Part shown: positions 33,520 through 45,383 of the stretch, piece by piece | How the letters are laid out: the number at the start of each line of letters is the position of its first letter | Position numbering within the stretch: the stretch's first letter is position 1 | Assembly: GCF_004153225.1 (NCBI RefSeq) | Contig: NZ_SEMB01000011.1 | Coordinates: 30,671 to 94,670 of the forward strand | Source: Sporolactobacillus sp. THM7-7 | GTDB taxonomy: Bacteria > Bacillota > Bacilli > Bacillales > Sporolactobacillaceae | Reading direction: 5' to 3' | Length of the DNA stretch: 64,000 bases | The notes under the pieces: generated by a model | The model's input: only the letters and a program-made list of their open reading frames with translations | Databases searched by the model: none | What the model was told of the DNA's origin: nothing | Translations under genes and position numbers: made by a program

Positions 33520-33765
33520 TTATTTGATATTGTATTTTTTCTTGAAACGCTCGGCTCGGCCGCCTCTGTCGGCAAATTTCTGCCGCCCGGTATAAAACGG
33601 GTGCGAGTCGGAGCTGACTTCGACCGTAATCAGCGGGTATTCGTTGCCGTCTTCCCACTTTATCGTCTGATTCGATGTTTTCGTTGAACCGCACAAAAAT
33701 TTATAACCGGTACTGGCATCCATAAATACCACTTTGTGATAATCCGGATGAATTCCTGGTTTCAT
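33520..33765 (-). CDS. rpmE2: 50S ribosomal protein L31, type B (zinc-independent)
   Basis: An 81-residue protein: [20 protein letters not shown], then [20 protein letters not shown]. The length and the insert [20 protein letters not shown] mark type B L31, which lacks the four zinc-binding cysteines of type A; only one cysteine (FLCGSTKT) remains. ATG at 33765 has AAAGGAG 9 nt upstream; an earlier in-frame ATG abuts that site directly. It sits downstream of rho, where B. subtilis has the zinc-dependent rpmE. Confidence 0.96.
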   Translation of the reverse strand: MKPGIHPDYHKVVFMDASTGYKFLCGSTKTSNQTIKWEDGNEYPLITVEVSSDSHPFYTGRQKFADRGGRAERFKKKYNIK

Positions 33766-34053
33766 TTCGTTCATCTCCTTTACGCCCTGATTATCTTTCA
33801 AACCAGAGTCAGATTGAGTCGCGCATACACACAAAATGTATTATAGCAAGCGTTCTCCCGATTTGCAAGATGATTTTCCGCGATCCCGATTTTCCCAAGT
33901 CTCTTCCTTATTCGCTTGTTTCGGGGATTTTTATAGAGAAGGTTCGAAAACTCGGAAAAAATGGCCACCCGATCCCTTCATGGCTCGGTGCCGAAATTTG
34001 GCAGTTGCATCAAACGGAGCGAAAGTCGCACCGAATCGCGCAGAAGTCATACG

Positions 34054-35334
34054 TTACGGCTGGACGTGGGTCAGTCCCTTTTTTCCCTTATCGAACAGAT
34101 CGAAAAATTCTCGGTTCGAATTCGTCTGTTTCATCCGTTTATAGAAACGTTCCACGAATTCCTGCGACTCATCCATCGTCTTTCGCATCGCCCACAGCTT
34201 ATCGAGGTGTTCGCGATTGACGAGCAGTTCTTCTTTTCGCGTTCCGGAGCGGCGGATATCGATTGCAGGAAAAATTCGGCGCTCCGCCAGACGGCGGTCC
34301 AGATGGAGCTCCATGTTGCCGGTTCCTTTAAATTCCTCATAAATGACATCGTCCATACGCGAGCCTGTATCGACCAGCGCCGTGGCAAGAATCGTCAGGC
34401 TGCCCCCATCTTCAATATTGCGGGCGGCGCCAAAAAACTTTTTCGGCTTATGAAATGCCGCGGGATCAATCCCCCCGGAAAGCGTGCGCCCGCTCGGCGG
34501 GATCACGAGATTGTACGCACGGGCCAGACGAGTGAGACTGTCCATCAATATGACCACGTTCCGTTTGTGTTCGACAAGCCGCATCGCCCGTTCAAGCACG
34601 AGCTCAGAAACTTTGACATGGTTTTCCGGTACTTCGTCAAAGGTCGAACTGACGACGTCTCCTTTCACCGACCGCTCGATATCGGTTACTTCTTCCGGAC
34701 GTTCATCAACAAGCAAAACGATCAGCTCCACATCCGGATAATTGACGCTGATACTGTTCGCCACTTCTTTCATCAATGTTGTCTTTCCGGCTTTCGGCGG
34801 CGCTACGATCAGCCCTCGCTGTCCGAACCCGACCGGGGAAATCAGATCGATGATACGCGTAGAAAAGCTCGCCTTTGTTGTCTCGAGGACCATCTGACGA
34901 TTCGGATAAAGCGGCGTCAGTGCGGGAAAGTGAACGCGCTCCTTCGCCGTATCGGGGTTTTCTCCGTTCACCGCTTCCACCCGCAACAAGCCAAAGTAGC
35001 GTTCATTTTCCTTCGGCGGGCGGACCTGCCCAGTTACTTTATCTCCATTGCGCAGATCAAAGCGGCGAATCTGAGAAGCGGAAATATATATGTCTTCAGA
35101 ACTCGGGGAATAGTTAATCGGGCGGAGAAAACCAAATCCTTCGGTCGGAATAATTTCCAAAATCCCTTCCATCAGAGACAGCCCGTCTTTTTCGGCCTGT
35201 TTCTTCAGTATCGCAAAAACAAGTTCCCGCTTAGTCAGTTTGCTGTAATAAGATACTTTAAGGGCCCTGGCTTGCTGGTATAATTCTTTAAGTTTCATAT
35301 TTTCCAATTCTGCTAATGTAATGGGCATTATCAC
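34054..35334 (-). CDS. rho: Transcription termination factor Rho
   Basis: An RNA-dependent hexameric helicase, 426 residues. The N-terminal Rho-N helix domain has [20 protein letters not shown]; the cold-shock RNA-binding domain has [20 protein letters not shown]; the P-loop is in [14 protein letters not shown] near 179-190; [20 protein letters not shown] contains conserved ATPase elements. GTG at 35334 or the ATG two codons later could be the start; neither has a strong ribosome-binding site. Confidence 0.97.
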   Translation of the reverse strand: MIMPITLAELENMKLKELYQQARALKVSYYSKLTKRELVFAILKKQAEKDGLSLMEGILEIIPTEGFGFLRPINYSPSSEDIYISASQIRRFDLRNGDKVTGQVRPPKENERYFGLLRVEAVNGENPDTAKERVHFPALTPLYPNRQMVLETTKASFSTRIIDLISPVGFGQRGLIVAPPKAGKTTLMKEVANSISVNYPDVELIVLLVDERPEEVTDIERSVKGDVVSSTFDEVPENHVKVSELVLERAMRLVEHKRNVVILMDSLTRLARAYNLVIPPSGRTLSGGIDPAAFHKPKKFFGAARNIEDGGSLTILATALVDTGSRMDDVIYEEFKGTGNMELHLDRRLAERRIFPAIDIRRSGTRKEELLVNREHLDKLWAMRKTMDESQEFVERFYKRMKQTNSNREFFDLFDKGKKGLTHVQP

Positions 35335-35730
35335 ACCACGTTTCTTAAATATATTTTAAAGAGAATGTTTGAAAAATCATGGGAAAAGACTGGCGTCCGA
35401 GCGCCTATCAGATGGTTTATACTCTCGCGAATTTTTAAAATCTCAATGGGCGGGGCGGAATCCGGCATTTATTTTTAGCGGATATGTTTGTATTCAGATA
35501 TCGGAGTGAGACATCAGAAGTAGCACGTCCCTGTGCGTCGGAGAGAAATCAGGAGCACATTCGAAAGTCAATCATATGAATTCAAACAGACGGCTGAGCC
35601 GACCCCGTTCGCCAAATACGACCGAACCCGAAACCGTATTCAACCGACTGCTTTGCTGCTTTTGCTTTTTGAAATGAACCTATAGTTTCTTTTTAGCACA
35701 TTATACCCAGTTAGGCAACTATTAGAACAT
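35335..35730. other. rho upstream region
   Basis: Nearly 400 nt between the glpX terminator and rho without an open frame of note. rho is autoregulated in other bacteria, so a leader is expected here, but I cannot point to a defined structure. Confidence 0.4.
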
Positions 35731-35767
35731 AAAAAAACACGAGTTTGTCAATTTTCTCGTGTTTTTT
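35731..35767. terminator. Bidirectional intrinsic terminator downstream of glpX
   Basis: AACACGAG and CTCGTGTT pair, flanked by A7 on one side and T6 on the other. It is 63 nt past the glpX stop. Confidence 0.92.
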
Positions 35768-35829
35768 ATAAATGGGCTATTGACTTACAGATTTTCTGAG
35801 ATATTTTTCATCTTATTGGACAGGATCGC

Positions 35830-36828
35830 TCAGACATTCTGACCCGATGCGGCCCCGACTGCCGGAAGCACGAGTCCCGGCTTTTTACTGAGACTGTGCG
35901 CCCCATCGATAAAGCGCAATGTTCCGGATTTCGCCCGCATGACAAGGGAATGAGTCGTTCCCCGATCCGCCTTAGGGTAGCGGACGCCTTTAAGCAGCTC
36001 CCCTTCCGTCACACCGGTTGCGGCGAATATAGCGTCATCACCGCTGACCAAATCTTCCAGCCTCAATACCCGGTCCGGATTGTCGATACCCATTTTGCGG
36101 CACCGGTCCGCTTCCTGATTGTTTTTCGGCAGAAGTCTGCCCTGAAAATCGCCGCCAAGACATTTCATGGCTACCGCGGAGATCACGCCTTCGGGAGCGC
36201 CGCCCGAGCCGAGCAGGATGTCGACGCCCGTATCATCAAAAGCGGCATTCAGGGCAGCGGCAATGTCACCGGCCGGAATCAGCTTGATTCTGGCACCCGT
36301 TTTACGAATATCGGCAATCAGACGTTCATGCCTTTTTCTGTCGAGAACGGTGACGACTAGATCGCTCACGTCTTTTCCTTTCGCCCGCGCGACCGCTTTC
36401 AAGTTATCGGAAACCGGAGCGTCGATATCCACTTTTCCTGCCGCCTCGCGTCCAACCGCCAGCTTATCCATATACATATCCGGCGCATGCAGCAAGTGTC
36501 CATGATCGGCGACTGCCAGAACAGCCATCGCATTCCATCCGCCGGCAGCCACAATGTTCGTCCCTTCCAGGGGATCGACCGCGACATCGACTTCCGGTCC
36601 GTCACCCATACCTAGTTTCTCACCAATATAGAGCATCGGTGCGTGGTCCATTTCCCCTTCTCCGATCACGACGGTTCCCCTCATCGGTATGGTGTCGAAA
36701 ACATGTCTCATGGCGGAAGTCGCCGCATCGTCTGCTTCTTCCTTTTTCCCTCTTCCCATCCATCTTGCCGACGCCAGAGCCGCCGCTTCCGTTACCCGTA
36801 CCAATTCCATTGATAGACTTCGTTCCAC
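35830..36828 (-). CDS. glpX: Fructose-1,6-bisphosphatase class II
   Basis: A gluconeogenic phosphatase, 332 residues. Metal- and substrate-binding motifs are [39 protein letters not shown] and [20 protein letters not shown]. The start is GTG at 36828 (reads [20 protein letters not shown]) with AGGAG 8 nt upstream; the open frame extends ten codons further. It follows murAB, as in B. subtilis ywjI. Confidence 0.96.
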   Translation of the reverse strand: MERSLSMELVRVTEAAALASARWMGRGKKEEADDAATSAMRHVFDTIPMRGTVVIGEGEMDHAPMLYIGEKLGMGDGPEVDVAVDPLEGTNIVAAGGWNAMAVLAVADHGHLLHAPDMYMDKLAVGREAAGKVDIDAPVSDNLKAVARAKGKDVSDLVVTVLDRKRHERLIADIRKTGARIKLIPAGDIAAALNAAFDDTGVDILLGSGGAPEGVISAVAMKCLGGDFQGRLLPKNNQEADRCRKMGIDNPDRVLRLEDLVSGDDAIFAATGVTEGELLKGVRYPKADRGTTHSLVMRAKSGTLRFIDGAHSLSKKPGLVLPAVGAASGQNV

Positions 36829-37002
36829 GCTTTTAGCTCCTTTTCTGTAAGGATACAAATATGAGTTACAATTTATTAATCATGATACACTATTTTTATC
36901 GGTTTGGAAAGCGCTTTTTCACAAATATTCAGCGTCGGGTGCGAACGTTAATCGCCCTGGCTGTTCAATCTTTCAGCCTTCATTTTACTATTTGCCGTAA
37001 AT

Positions 37003-37034
37003 AAAAAAGCAGAATCCGATAAGGATCCCGCTTT
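37003..37034 (-). terminator. Intrinsic terminator of murAB
   Basis: On the minus strand AAAGCGGGATCC pairs imperfectly with GGATTCTGCTTT, followed by a T-run. It is about 60 nt past the murAB stop. Confidence 0.82.
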
Positions 37035-37092
37035 ATCTTTATATCGTTTTATGACAGGTTAAGATTCCGTTTGCGTGAGTCTGTTCCGCAGA

Positions 37093-38388
37093 TTATTCCC
37101 GCTCTTTCAGATTTTCCTGAATTTCAGCGTCCTCGATCGATTCGCGCCAAACCTGAGCTCCGATCCCCTGCAATTTTTTCACCAGGTGATCATACCCCCG
37201 TTCGATGTGTTCGATACCGGAAATCTCCGTTATTCCGCTCGCGATCAGGCCGGCGATAACAAGCGATGCACCGGCACGAAGGTCGGTGGCCCGGACCTTC
37301 GCCCCTTCCAGCTGAACCGGGCCGGTTAAAATCGCGGAGCGGCCTTCGACTTTGACGTTCGCGCCCATCCGTCTCAGCTCATCGATGTGCCTGAATCGCG
37401 AACTGTAGATCGTATCAGTGATGATACTGGTTCCGTCCGCCTGGGTCAAGAGACTCGTCAGCGGCTGCTGAAGATCGGTCGGAAATCCCGGATACACAAG
37501 CGTCTTCACATCGGCGCTCCGCAAATGATCCGACCTTCTTGAGATGAGTATCTGATCTTCGCCGACCTGAATATCCGCACCCATTTCTCGAAGTTTGGCA
37601 GTGAGCGATTCCACATGCTGCGGAATCACATTGTCGATCAGAAGATTTCTACCCTCTGCCGCACCGATGATCATGAATGTTCCCGCCTCGATCCGATCGG
37701 GAATAATCATGTGACGGCATCCGTGCAGTTTCCGGACTCCGTCGATCCGGATGACATCCGTTCCGGCACCTTTTATCTTCGCACCCATACTGGTCAGCAA
37801 GGTCGCTACATCGATGATTTCCGGTTCCTTGGCCGCGTTCTCAATAATGGTCTGGCCCTCCGCCTTTACCGCAGCGAGCATGATATTGATCGTTGCGCCT
37901 ACGCTGACGACATCCAAATAGATACGTGCCCCGCGAAGCGCCTCCGCACGCAAGTAAATCGCCCCGCGTTCATTCGTCACTTTCGCGCCGAGGGCCTCGA
38001 AACCCTTGATATGCTGGTCGATCGGCCGCGGCCCGAGATTGCATCCCCCCGGCAGTCCGATGACCGCCTGGCGGAAACGGCCAAGCATCGCCCCCATCAA
38101 GTAATACGATGCGCGAAGCTTCTTCACGGAACCGTTCGGCAGCGGCATGTCCACCATGCCCCCTGGATCGACTGTCAGGATGTTATCGTGAAAATTAATT
38201 TTTCCGCCGATTTCCCGAAGCAGTCCGCATAGTGTCCGGACATCGGAGATATCGGGAAGCTGATCAATGGTTACGGGTGAATCGGCCAGAATTGTCGCAG
38301 GAATCAAGGCTACGGCACTATTCTTAGCTCCGCTTATCTGGACGGTGCCGCTTAAACGGTGTCCACCTTCAATAACAAGTTTTTCCAT
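37093..38388 (-). CDS. murAB: UDP-N-acetylglucosamine 1-carboxyvinyltransferase, second copy (MurAB/MurZ)
   Basis: A paralogue of murA, 431 residues. K22 and N23 are in [14 protein letters not shown], and the active-site cysteine is C116 in [15 protein letters not shown]. Both conserved catalytic elements are intact, so it should be active. ATG at 38388 gives the family N-terminus MEKLVIEGG; a TTG two codons upstream is better spaced from AAAAGGAAG and is an alternative. Low-GC Gram-positives usually carry two MurA enzymes. B. subtilis has fbaA and a transaldolase gene downstream of spo0F here; they are absent at this spot. Confidence 0.96.
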   Translation of the reverse strand: MEKLVIEGGHRLSGTVQISGAKNSAVALIPATILADSPVTIDQLPDISDVRTLCGLLREIGGKINFHDNILTVDPGGMVDMPLPNGSVKKLRASYYLMGAMLGRFRQAVIGLPGGCNLGPRPIDQHIKGFEALGAKVTNERGAIYLRAEALRGARIYLDVVSVGATINIMLAAVKAEGQTIIENAAKEPEIIDVATLLTSMGAKIKGAGTDVIRIDGVRKLHGCRHMIIPDRIEAGTFMIIGAAEGRNLLIDNVIPQHVESLTAKLREMGADIQVGEDQILISRRSDHLRSADVKTLVYPGFPTDLQQPLTSLLTQADGTSIITDTIYSSRFRHIDELRRMGANVKVEGRSAILTGPVQLEGAKVRATDLRAGASLVIAGLIASGITEISGIEHIERGYDHLVKKLQGIGAQVWRESIEDAEIQENLKERE

Positions 38389-38597
38389 CGTCAAAATACT
38401 TCCTTTTTCTTTCAGTCGTACATAACCGCTTCATCTGCGTTTATTTTATACGTTAAGAAAATATAAAATTCGAGAATTTAAGCATAGGAAAACCAAGGAT
38501 CTGCCTGCACCCGCTGGTTTATCGATCGCCAAGTTTTTCCTTATGTAACTCAGCAGACGCGATACCTGTTTTCGCACATCCTCCCAAAGTATAACAT
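38389..38597. other. murAB upstream region
   Basis: About 200 AT-rich nucleotides between the spo0F terminator and murAB, presumably with the murAB promoter. No gene is seen. Confidence 0.4.
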
Positions 38598-38630
38598 AAA
38601 AAAGTGCCTCGTGTACCCAACCCGCGAGGA
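38598..38630 (-). terminator. Intrinsic terminator downstream of spo0F
   Basis: On the minus strand CCTCGC...GCGAGG-type pairing (CCTCG/CGAGG, 13-nt loop), then CAC and six T. It is about 120 nt past the spo0F stop. Confidence 0.75.
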
Positions 38631-38751
38631 ATTAAAAGGCTTACATTTCAAAAAATAAAACATTTTTTCTCTGGTAGCCCTGATCTGCAGCAAATCATCA
38701 TGCTTATGTTTTGGACAGTAAAAATTTTGTTAAAGTTAAGCAAATGACCGA

Positions 38752-39177
38752 CTACCGCTTTTGGTGCCTGTTGATTCCGGCTTCCTCTATCAGGGGCGTT
38801 TCTTTTTTCACCGTCTCAAGCAGTTCCTGAATATCAAATGGTTTGGAAAAATGGGCGACGGCACCCTTTTTGAAGGCTTCCTGCTTTATCAGGGAATCAT
38901 CGAAAGCCGTCATGATGACGACCTTTGTCCCGGGACTTTTCGTTTTAATTTCATTCAATACCTCAAGGCCATCCATCCCAGGAATCTTCATATCCAGAAG
39001 CACCAGATCCGGACTCGTCCGGTCAATCACCTCCAGTGCCTGACGTCCGTTTCCCACCTGTAGCGGACAATATCCGGCATCCTCCAAAATGTCATGGAGC
39101 AGAACGCGAATACCGCGCTGATCGTCCACAATCAAAATCTTCCTCTCAGTCCCGCGGGTCTTATCGCGATCAGTCAT
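38752..39177 (-). CDS. spo0F: Spo0F, sporulation phosphorelay response regulator
   Basis: A single-domain receiver that takes phosphate from the sporulation kinases and passes it to Spo0B, 141 residues. The acidic pair is D18/D19 (LIVDDQRGIR), the phosphorylated aspartate is D62 (LLDMKIPGMDG), with T90 and K112 (FSKPFDIQELL). There is no output domain. The C-terminal 15 residues extend beyond B. subtilis Spo0F. The position next to pyrG matches B. subtilis. Confidence 0.96.
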   Translation of the reverse strand: MTDRDKTRGTERKILIVDDQRGIRVLLHDILEDAGYCPLQVGNGRQALEVIDRTSPDLVLLDMKIPGMDGLEVLNEIKTKSPGTKVVIMTAFDDSLIKQEAFKKGAVAHFSKPFDIQELLETVKKETPLIEEAGINRHQKR

Positions 39178-39308
39178 TGTCTGAATCCCCCTTTTTCATA
39201 TTGTTCGATTCGATCTGCCCGTACTCAGTCTTTTGGTGAACTTCTATAGACGGGGGGATATTTCCTGCCTGAGTCTCAAATCTTTTAGCGGATAATCAAA
39301 AAACGAAT

Positions 39309-39339
39309 AAAAAAAACCGGGGTGCAAAGAGCATCCCCG
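39309..39339 (-). terminator. Intrinsic terminator of pyrG
   Basis: On the minus strand CGGGGATGC pairs with GCACCCCG around a 5-nt loop, followed by eight T. Confidence 0.92.
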
Positions 39340-39399
39340 ATTCCCCATGGAGTGATCCCGATTGTTACGGTTTACCGATACGCTTCCATTCCGAATAGA

Positions 39400-41076
<1,677 letters not shown>

Positions 41077-41080
41077 TTAC

Positions 41081-41191
41081 AAAAAAGCAAAAGTAGCCTC
41101 GCTCCTCTCCGGAGGGCTTGCTTTTGCTTCGCGATTCCGTTCACTATAAAAAGCCCATTGCAATTCTAACAAACTTGTCTTTCATAATCAA
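41081..41191 (-). promoter_or_regulatory. pyrG promoter and CTP-sensitive attenuator leader
   Basis: On the minus strand: -35 TTGATT (41186-41191), 17-nt spacer, -10 TAGAAT (41163-41168), then TGCAAT and the predicted transcript start GGGC at 41156. Downstream, an intrinsic terminator (AAGCAAAAG...CTTTTGCTT, six T, 41081-41129) lies ahead of pyrG. Its 5' strand contains the pyrimidine tract GCCCTCC, able to pair with a poly-G transcript start. This is the B. subtilis pyrG arrangement, in which low CTP causes reiterative G addition and antitermination. Confidence 0.85.
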
Positions 41192-41293
41192 GCACTCGGC
41201 ATAGAAAGATATTTGCGTGCTCCGGATGAAAAAACCGGTACCGGACGGGCCTGGCAGCCGTTATCACGACAGCCGCCGAAACAGGTTTCTCTG

Positions 41294-41357
41294 GCATAAA
41301 GAAAAACTTGGTAAAGACAGTTCTGTGTCATCGGCTGGACTTTAGTTTTTCTTATGC
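41294..41357. repeat. 64-bp imperfect palindrome upstream of the pyrG promoter
   Basis: GCATAAAGAAAAACT (41294-41308) and AGTTTTTCTTATGC (41344-41357) form the outer arms; GACA and TGTC pair inside. The ends resemble the TATAAAGAAAACTTAGC segment of the terminator-like element at 52.2 kb. A 69-codon open frame across it is an artefact. Confidence 0.6.
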
Positions 41358-41399
41358 TTAAATCCGCCAGGCATTTTATATACTTTCTGCTAAACATAT

Positions 41400-41438
41400 A
41401 AAAGAAGGCAAAAGGGCTCTGCGCCTCTTTTGCCTTCA
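41400..41438 (-). terminator. Intrinsic terminator of rpoE
   Basis: On the minus strand GAAGGCAAAAG pairs with CTTTTGCCTTC, then TTTTAT, starting 4 nt past the rpoE stop. Confidence 0.88.
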
Positions 41439-41441
41439 GAA

Positions 41442-41921
41442 TTATTCTTCATCATCCATTTTCGCGTTCTCCCTGTACCGCTGCACCGTCTCATCGTCCG
41501 AATCCGTGTAATCATCATCTGCGGAATCCTCATCGTCATCGTCGATCATCTCTTCGTCTTCATCTTCTTCGTTAAGATCCTCGTCATCATAGTCATCGAA
41601 TCCGTCTTCCGCAACCTTATTTCTCTTTTTCGGGCCGTCTTCCTTGCCGAGTTTTCTCGCCACATCGTCTTCACGCTGTTCGAGAGGATACCAGTTCCTC
41701 AGCGCCCAAAGATTTTTGCCGATACTCAAAAATCGTCCGTCGGTAGACAGTGTCGTATAGAGGCGGGCAAGCTTCTCGCCCTGATCCGCTTCGATCTCCT
41801 CTTTGGTAAAGACTTGATCCGTCAACTCGTAAAACGTTTTCGGTTCTTTGCTTCCCGCCAATATATCATACAATTGATCCACTCTAGACTTTTCAACCGC
41901 ATGTTTTGCCAATGGAAACAT
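41442..41921 (-). CDS. rpoE: RNA polymerase delta subunit
   Basis: A Gram-positive accessory RNA polymerase subunit that aids recycling and open-complex control, 159 residues. The N-terminal winged-helix (HARE-HTH) domain runs to about residue 85 (KTFYELTDQVF, LSTDGRFLSIGKNLWALRNW). The C-terminal half is highly acidic (runs of Asp and Glu), as expected. ATG at 41921 is assumed; a TTG three codons later, better spaced from AAAGGATG, is equally likely. Confidence 0.94.
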   Translation of the reverse strand: MFPLAKHAVEKSRVDQLYDILAGSKEPKTFYELTDQVFTKEEIEADQGEKLARLYTTLSTDGRFLSIGKNLWALRNWYPLEQREDDVARKLGKEDGPKKRNKVAEDGFDDYDDEDLNEEDEDEEMIDDDDEDSADDDYTDSDDETVQRYRENAKMDDEE

Positions 41922-42357
41922 CCTTTCCCTTCGTCTGCTTCCTTCCAATGAGCCGGATTCGCCGAGCGTTCCATCATGGTAAGGCTATTCTCTAAATACA
42001 ATAATCTGTTTCCGTTCCAAAATCAAGTCTTCAAAAAAGCAGGCGACATCGGCTGGGTGGAAGCTGGATAAACTTCGTTTGCCTGGCGCAGTTCTCATAT
42101 TATTGTGGCAAAAAGAATCATTTTTTGTCCATACACGTCGATACAAAAGAAAAATTGGGATATATTATTATTGCGAGTCTGTCCGAAAAGGCGGACCCAA
42201 AAGAGACTTACCCGGACTGTTCGAACGTCCGCTCACGCATGGCGAAAGAAAATCGGCTCTTCGGGCGATCAGCAAAAAAACAAGCATTGACCGAAAAATA
42301 CGAATCCCATTCGATTGGCTTCGTCTGTTCACCACTCTGACTGGAGGATTTCGCGTT
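41922..42357. other. Divergent gap between rpoE and the cardiolipin synthase gene
   Basis: The cls frame stays open through most of this gap, but the translated stretch is basic, unlike the family, and has no ribosome-binding site. No other gene or repeat is seen. Confidence 0.45.
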
Positions 42358-43587
42358 ATGAACGTATTCATCATCACCATTCTAATCCTGTTCGCACTGG
42401 TTGTACTCTTTTTCGCCGGTGCCTTGTTTGACATTTACAGAGGGATGAAAGTGAAACATCCGAAACTGCCCGAGAGCCGTTTTATCACTGGCGCCAATCG
42501 GCTCACCTATTTTGCGAACGGCCGGGAGCTCTATAACGATATGAAGCAAAGTATTGAAGAAGCCCGGCATCATATCCACCTTTGTTTCTTTATCTTTAAC
42601 GTCGATGATGTCGGCATCGAATGGCTCGACCTGCTGAAAAAAAAGGCGGAAGAAGGCGTTAAAGTACGCCTGCTTGTCGACAGTCTGACCGGGCTCAGCC
42701 TGAAAAGGGAGCTTCCTTCGCTCAAGCAGACGGGCATTCAGGTTGTCTTTTCCGGAAAAATACGTTTTCCGTACACTTTCTATTACATCAGCCGGCGCAA
42801 TCACCGCAAGATTGCTGTCATCGATGGAAAAATCGGTTATTTTGGGGGATTCAATGTCAGCCGCGAATACATCGGCAACAAGCCGGAGATGGGGGCGTGG
42901 CACGACAACCATCTGAAAGTGGAAGGCGAAAGCTGCCGGGATCTTCAGAAACAGTTTTTTAAAGATTGGAAGCGGGCCGGCGGTTCACCGATCGAGTCGG
43001 TCGATGCTTCCCATGATGAAGCTTATTTTCCCCGTCTGCCAAAAGGGCCATCGTCATTAACGCTCCTTGCGACGAACGGCAAGCAGGTTGAGGACGTCTT
43101 CGCCGAGAAGCTGGGCGGCGCCCAATCGTCGATTATTATCGGTTCCCCTTACTTTATTCCGACCCGCAGGCTGATGGACGTACTGATCGACCGGCTCAAT
43201 CACGGTGTCGAATTAAAAATTCTGCTGCCGATGAAAAGGGATCATCCCTTCGTCAAGCCGGCCTCGTTTCTCTATTTGGAGACGCTTGTTGAAAAAGGCG
43301 CCGAACTGTATCACTTCTATCAAGGTTTTTATCATGCCAAGCTTTTTGTCGTCGATCAGCGCCTGTGCTACCTGGGAACTGCCAATTTTGATCAGCGAAG
43401 TTTTTATTGGGACGATGAACTGCTCGGCTTGACTGATGATCGGGACGTCATTCACCAGGTTCTCGACCAATTGAACCGGGAAATCCGTGAGCAATCCAAA
43501 CCCGTTACTCTGCAGGATATTCGGAACCGCTCTTTTGGGGAAAAGCTGAAATCCGCATGCTCCGGCTGGTTCAGCTTCTTTCTCTAA
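42358..43587 (+). CDS. Cardiolipin synthase-like phospholipase D family protein (YwjE-like)
   Basis: A 409-residue membrane-anchored enzyme of the PLD superfamily, likely joining two phosphatidylglycerols into cardiolipin. One N-terminal membrane segment (FIITILILFALVVLFFAGAL) is followed by two HKD motifs: NHRKIAVIDGKIGYFGGFN and YHAKLFVVDQRLCYLGTANF. The single anchor and length fit the YwjE/ClsB type rather than the two-helix ClsA type. ATG at 42358 has GGAGG 10 nt upstream. Position after rpoE matches B. subtilis ywjE. Confidence 0.9.
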   Translation: MNVFIITILILFALVVLFFAGALFDIYRGMKVKHPKLPESRFITGANRLTYFANGRELYNDMKQSIEEARHHIHLCFFIFNVDDVGIEWLDLLKKKAEEGVKVRLLVDSLTGLSLKRELPSLKQTGIQVVFSGKIRFPYTFYYISRRNHRKIAVIDGKIGYFGGFNVSREYIGNKPEMGAWHDNHLKVEGESCRDLQKQFFKDWKRAGGSPIESVDASHDEAYFPRLPKGPSSLTLLATNGKQVEDVFAEKLGGAQSSIIIGSPYFIPTRRLMDVLIDRLNHGVELKILLPMKRDHPFVKPASFLYLETLVEKGAELYHFYQGFYHAKLFVVDQRLCYLGTANFDQRSFYWDDELLGLTDDRDVIHQVLDQLNREIREQSKPVTLQDIRNRSFGEKLKSACSGWFSFFL

Positions 43588-43593
43588 AATGAT

Positions 43594-43630
43594 AAAAACG
43601 GCCTCCCGATATTGGGGGAGTCGTTTTTTT
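43594..43630. terminator. Bidirectional terminator between cls and argS
   Basis: AACGGCCTCCC pairs with GGGGGAGTCGTT (one bulge), with T7 on the plus strand and a T-run on the minus strand. It serves both convergent genes. Confidence 0.9.
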
Positions 43631-43643
43631 GGTGCCATGACTT

Positions 43644-45314
43644 TTACATTTTTTCCGGAGCGTTGACCCCGATCAGGTCCATGCCGTTTTTCAATGTGAT
43701 GCGTACGGCTTTCATCAGTGCGACGCGGGCTTTGCTCAGCGGGACATTCCCTTCGTCCAGCACTTTTTCGGCATTGTAGAAGCTGTGCAGACTGGATGCC
43801 AGGTCAAATAAATAGGACGGAACGTGTTGAATCGCCAGATTGGCAGCACTTTCGGCGACAACCGAGGGGAAATCGCCCAGTTTCTTCAACAGGTCGATTT
43901 CTTTTTCGCCCGATAAAAGCTTTAAGTCGAGTTTGGCCGGATCATCGTGATCGAAAACCTCTGCCCGTTTCAGCATGCTGCAGATTCTCGCAAAGGCGTA
44001 CTGGACATAATATACTGGGTTCTCGTTCGAGCGGGAGATGGCCAGATCAAGGTCAAAGTCGAGATGGCTGTCCGAGCTGCGCATCGCGAAAAAGTAGCGT
44101 GCCGCATCGATCCCGACGTCTTCCATTAGCTCGCGCATCGTCACGGCTTTCCCGGTCCGCTTGCTCATTTTCACTTTTTCCCCGTCTTTAAACAGGTTAA
44201 CCAACTGGATAATCTGCATGTTCACATGCGCCGGGTCGTAGCCGAGTGCCTGCATCGCCGCCTTCATTCTCGCAACGTAACCGTGATGATCCGCACCCAG
44301 CACATCGATTAGCTCGTCGTGGCCCCGCTCAAACTTATCTTTATGATAAGCAATGTCCGGCGTAAAATAAGTGTAGGTTCCATCCGATTTGACGAGTACG
44401 CGGTCTTTGTCGTCGCCGTATTTTGACGTTTTAAGCCAGAGCGCACCATCTTTGCTGTACGTCTCGCCTTTTTCTTTCAGCGCATCGAGGGCTGCCGCGA
44501 CTTTCCCCCTTTCATAGAGCGAACGTTCCGAATACCAGCAGTCGAAATGCACACGGAAATCGGACAGATCCTTTTTAATGCCGCGCATGAGATGGTCAAC
44601 GCCGAAGCGGCGGAAAAAGCGGATCCGCTCCTTCTCCGGCTTTTCGATTAACGTATCCCCGTATTTCTCCACAAGCTGATTGGCCAGTTCGATGATGTCT
44701 TTTCCATGGTAGCCGTTTTCCGGAATCTCCGCCTCTCTGCCGAGCGCCTGCAGATAACGGGCTTCGATCGAGACGGCCAGATTCATAATTTGGTTGCCGC
44801 CGTCGTTGATATAATATTCCGGACTTGCCTTGTAGCCGGCCTTATTCAGGATTTTGCACAGCGTATCTCCGACAGCCGCCCCGCGCGCATGACCAAGATG
44901 AAGGCTGCCTGTCGGATTGGCCGAGACAAATTCAACGAGAATCTTTTTGCCTGCGCCGCTGTCTGATGCGCCGTACGCGCTCCCCGCCTGAATAATCGCC
45001 GGAATCAGATCGGTTAAATAGCGATTGTCCAGGAAAAAATTGATAAAACCGGGACCGGCGATTTCGATCTTCCGAATACTGCCCTTCTCTGTATCAAAAT
45101 GGTCGACAATCTCCTCTGCGATTTTTCGCGGCGGTTTTCTGGCAATACGTGCGAGCTGCATCGCCATATTGGTCGCAAAATCGCCGTGTGTCTTCTCCTT
45201 CGGCGTCTCAAGGATGACATCCGGCAATTGCCCGGCTTCCGCCAGTCCGGCTTTAACCACGGCCTCCCTGATTTCTTCTTTTAACTGCTCTTTGACTTGT
45301 TCGACAATCGTCAT
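43644..45314 (-). CDS. argS: Arginyl-tRNA synthetase
   Basis: A class I aminoacyl-tRNA synthetase, 556 residues. The HIGH-like signature is in [20 protein letters not shown], and KMSKR is in [20 protein letters not shown]. The N-terminal add-1 domain and C-terminal DALR anticodon-binding domain ([20 protein letters not shown]) are intact. ATG at 45314 has GGAGGG 7 nt upstream. Confidence 0.98.
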   Translation of the reverse strand: MTIVEQVKEQLKEEIREAVVKAGLAEAGQLPDVILETPKEKTHGDFATNMAMQLARIARKPPRKIAEEIVDHFDTEKGSIRKIEIAGPGFINFFLDNRYLTDLIPAIIQAGSAYGASDSGAGKKILVEFVSANPTGSLHLGHARGAAVGDTLCKILNKAGYKASPEYYINDGGNQIMNLAVSIEARYLQALGREAEIPENGYHGKDIIELANQLVEKYGDTLIEKPEKERIRFFRRFGVDHLMRGIKKDLSDFRVHFDCWYSERSLYERGKVAAALDALKEKGETYSKDGALWLKTSKYGDDKDRVLVKSDGTYTYFTPDIAYHKDKFERGHDELIDVLGADHHGYVARMKAAMQALGYDPAHVNMQIIQLVNLFKDGEKVKMSKRTGKAVTMRELMEDVGIDAARYFFAMRSSDSHLDFDLDLAISRSNENPVYYVQYAFARICSMLKRAEVFDHDDPAKLDLKLLSGEKEIDLLKKLGDFPSVVAESAANLAIQHVPSYLFDLASSLHSFYNAEKVLDEGNVPLSKARVALMKAVRITLKNGMDLIGVNAPEKM

Positions 45315-45383
45315 GATTTTACCCTCCAAAAGCCGCATGCAAAATAATTGTATCCTGTTTCTATCCAGGTCGTTGATTTTTCT

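Noticed and set aside
41188-41397. 69-codon frame upstream of pyrG
   Set aside because: It runs through the pyrG promoter and a palindrome and shows no protein-like composition.
42079-42357. N-terminal extension of the cardiolipin synthase
   Set aside because: The extra 93 residues are basic and unlike the family; GGAGG precedes the ATG at 42358.
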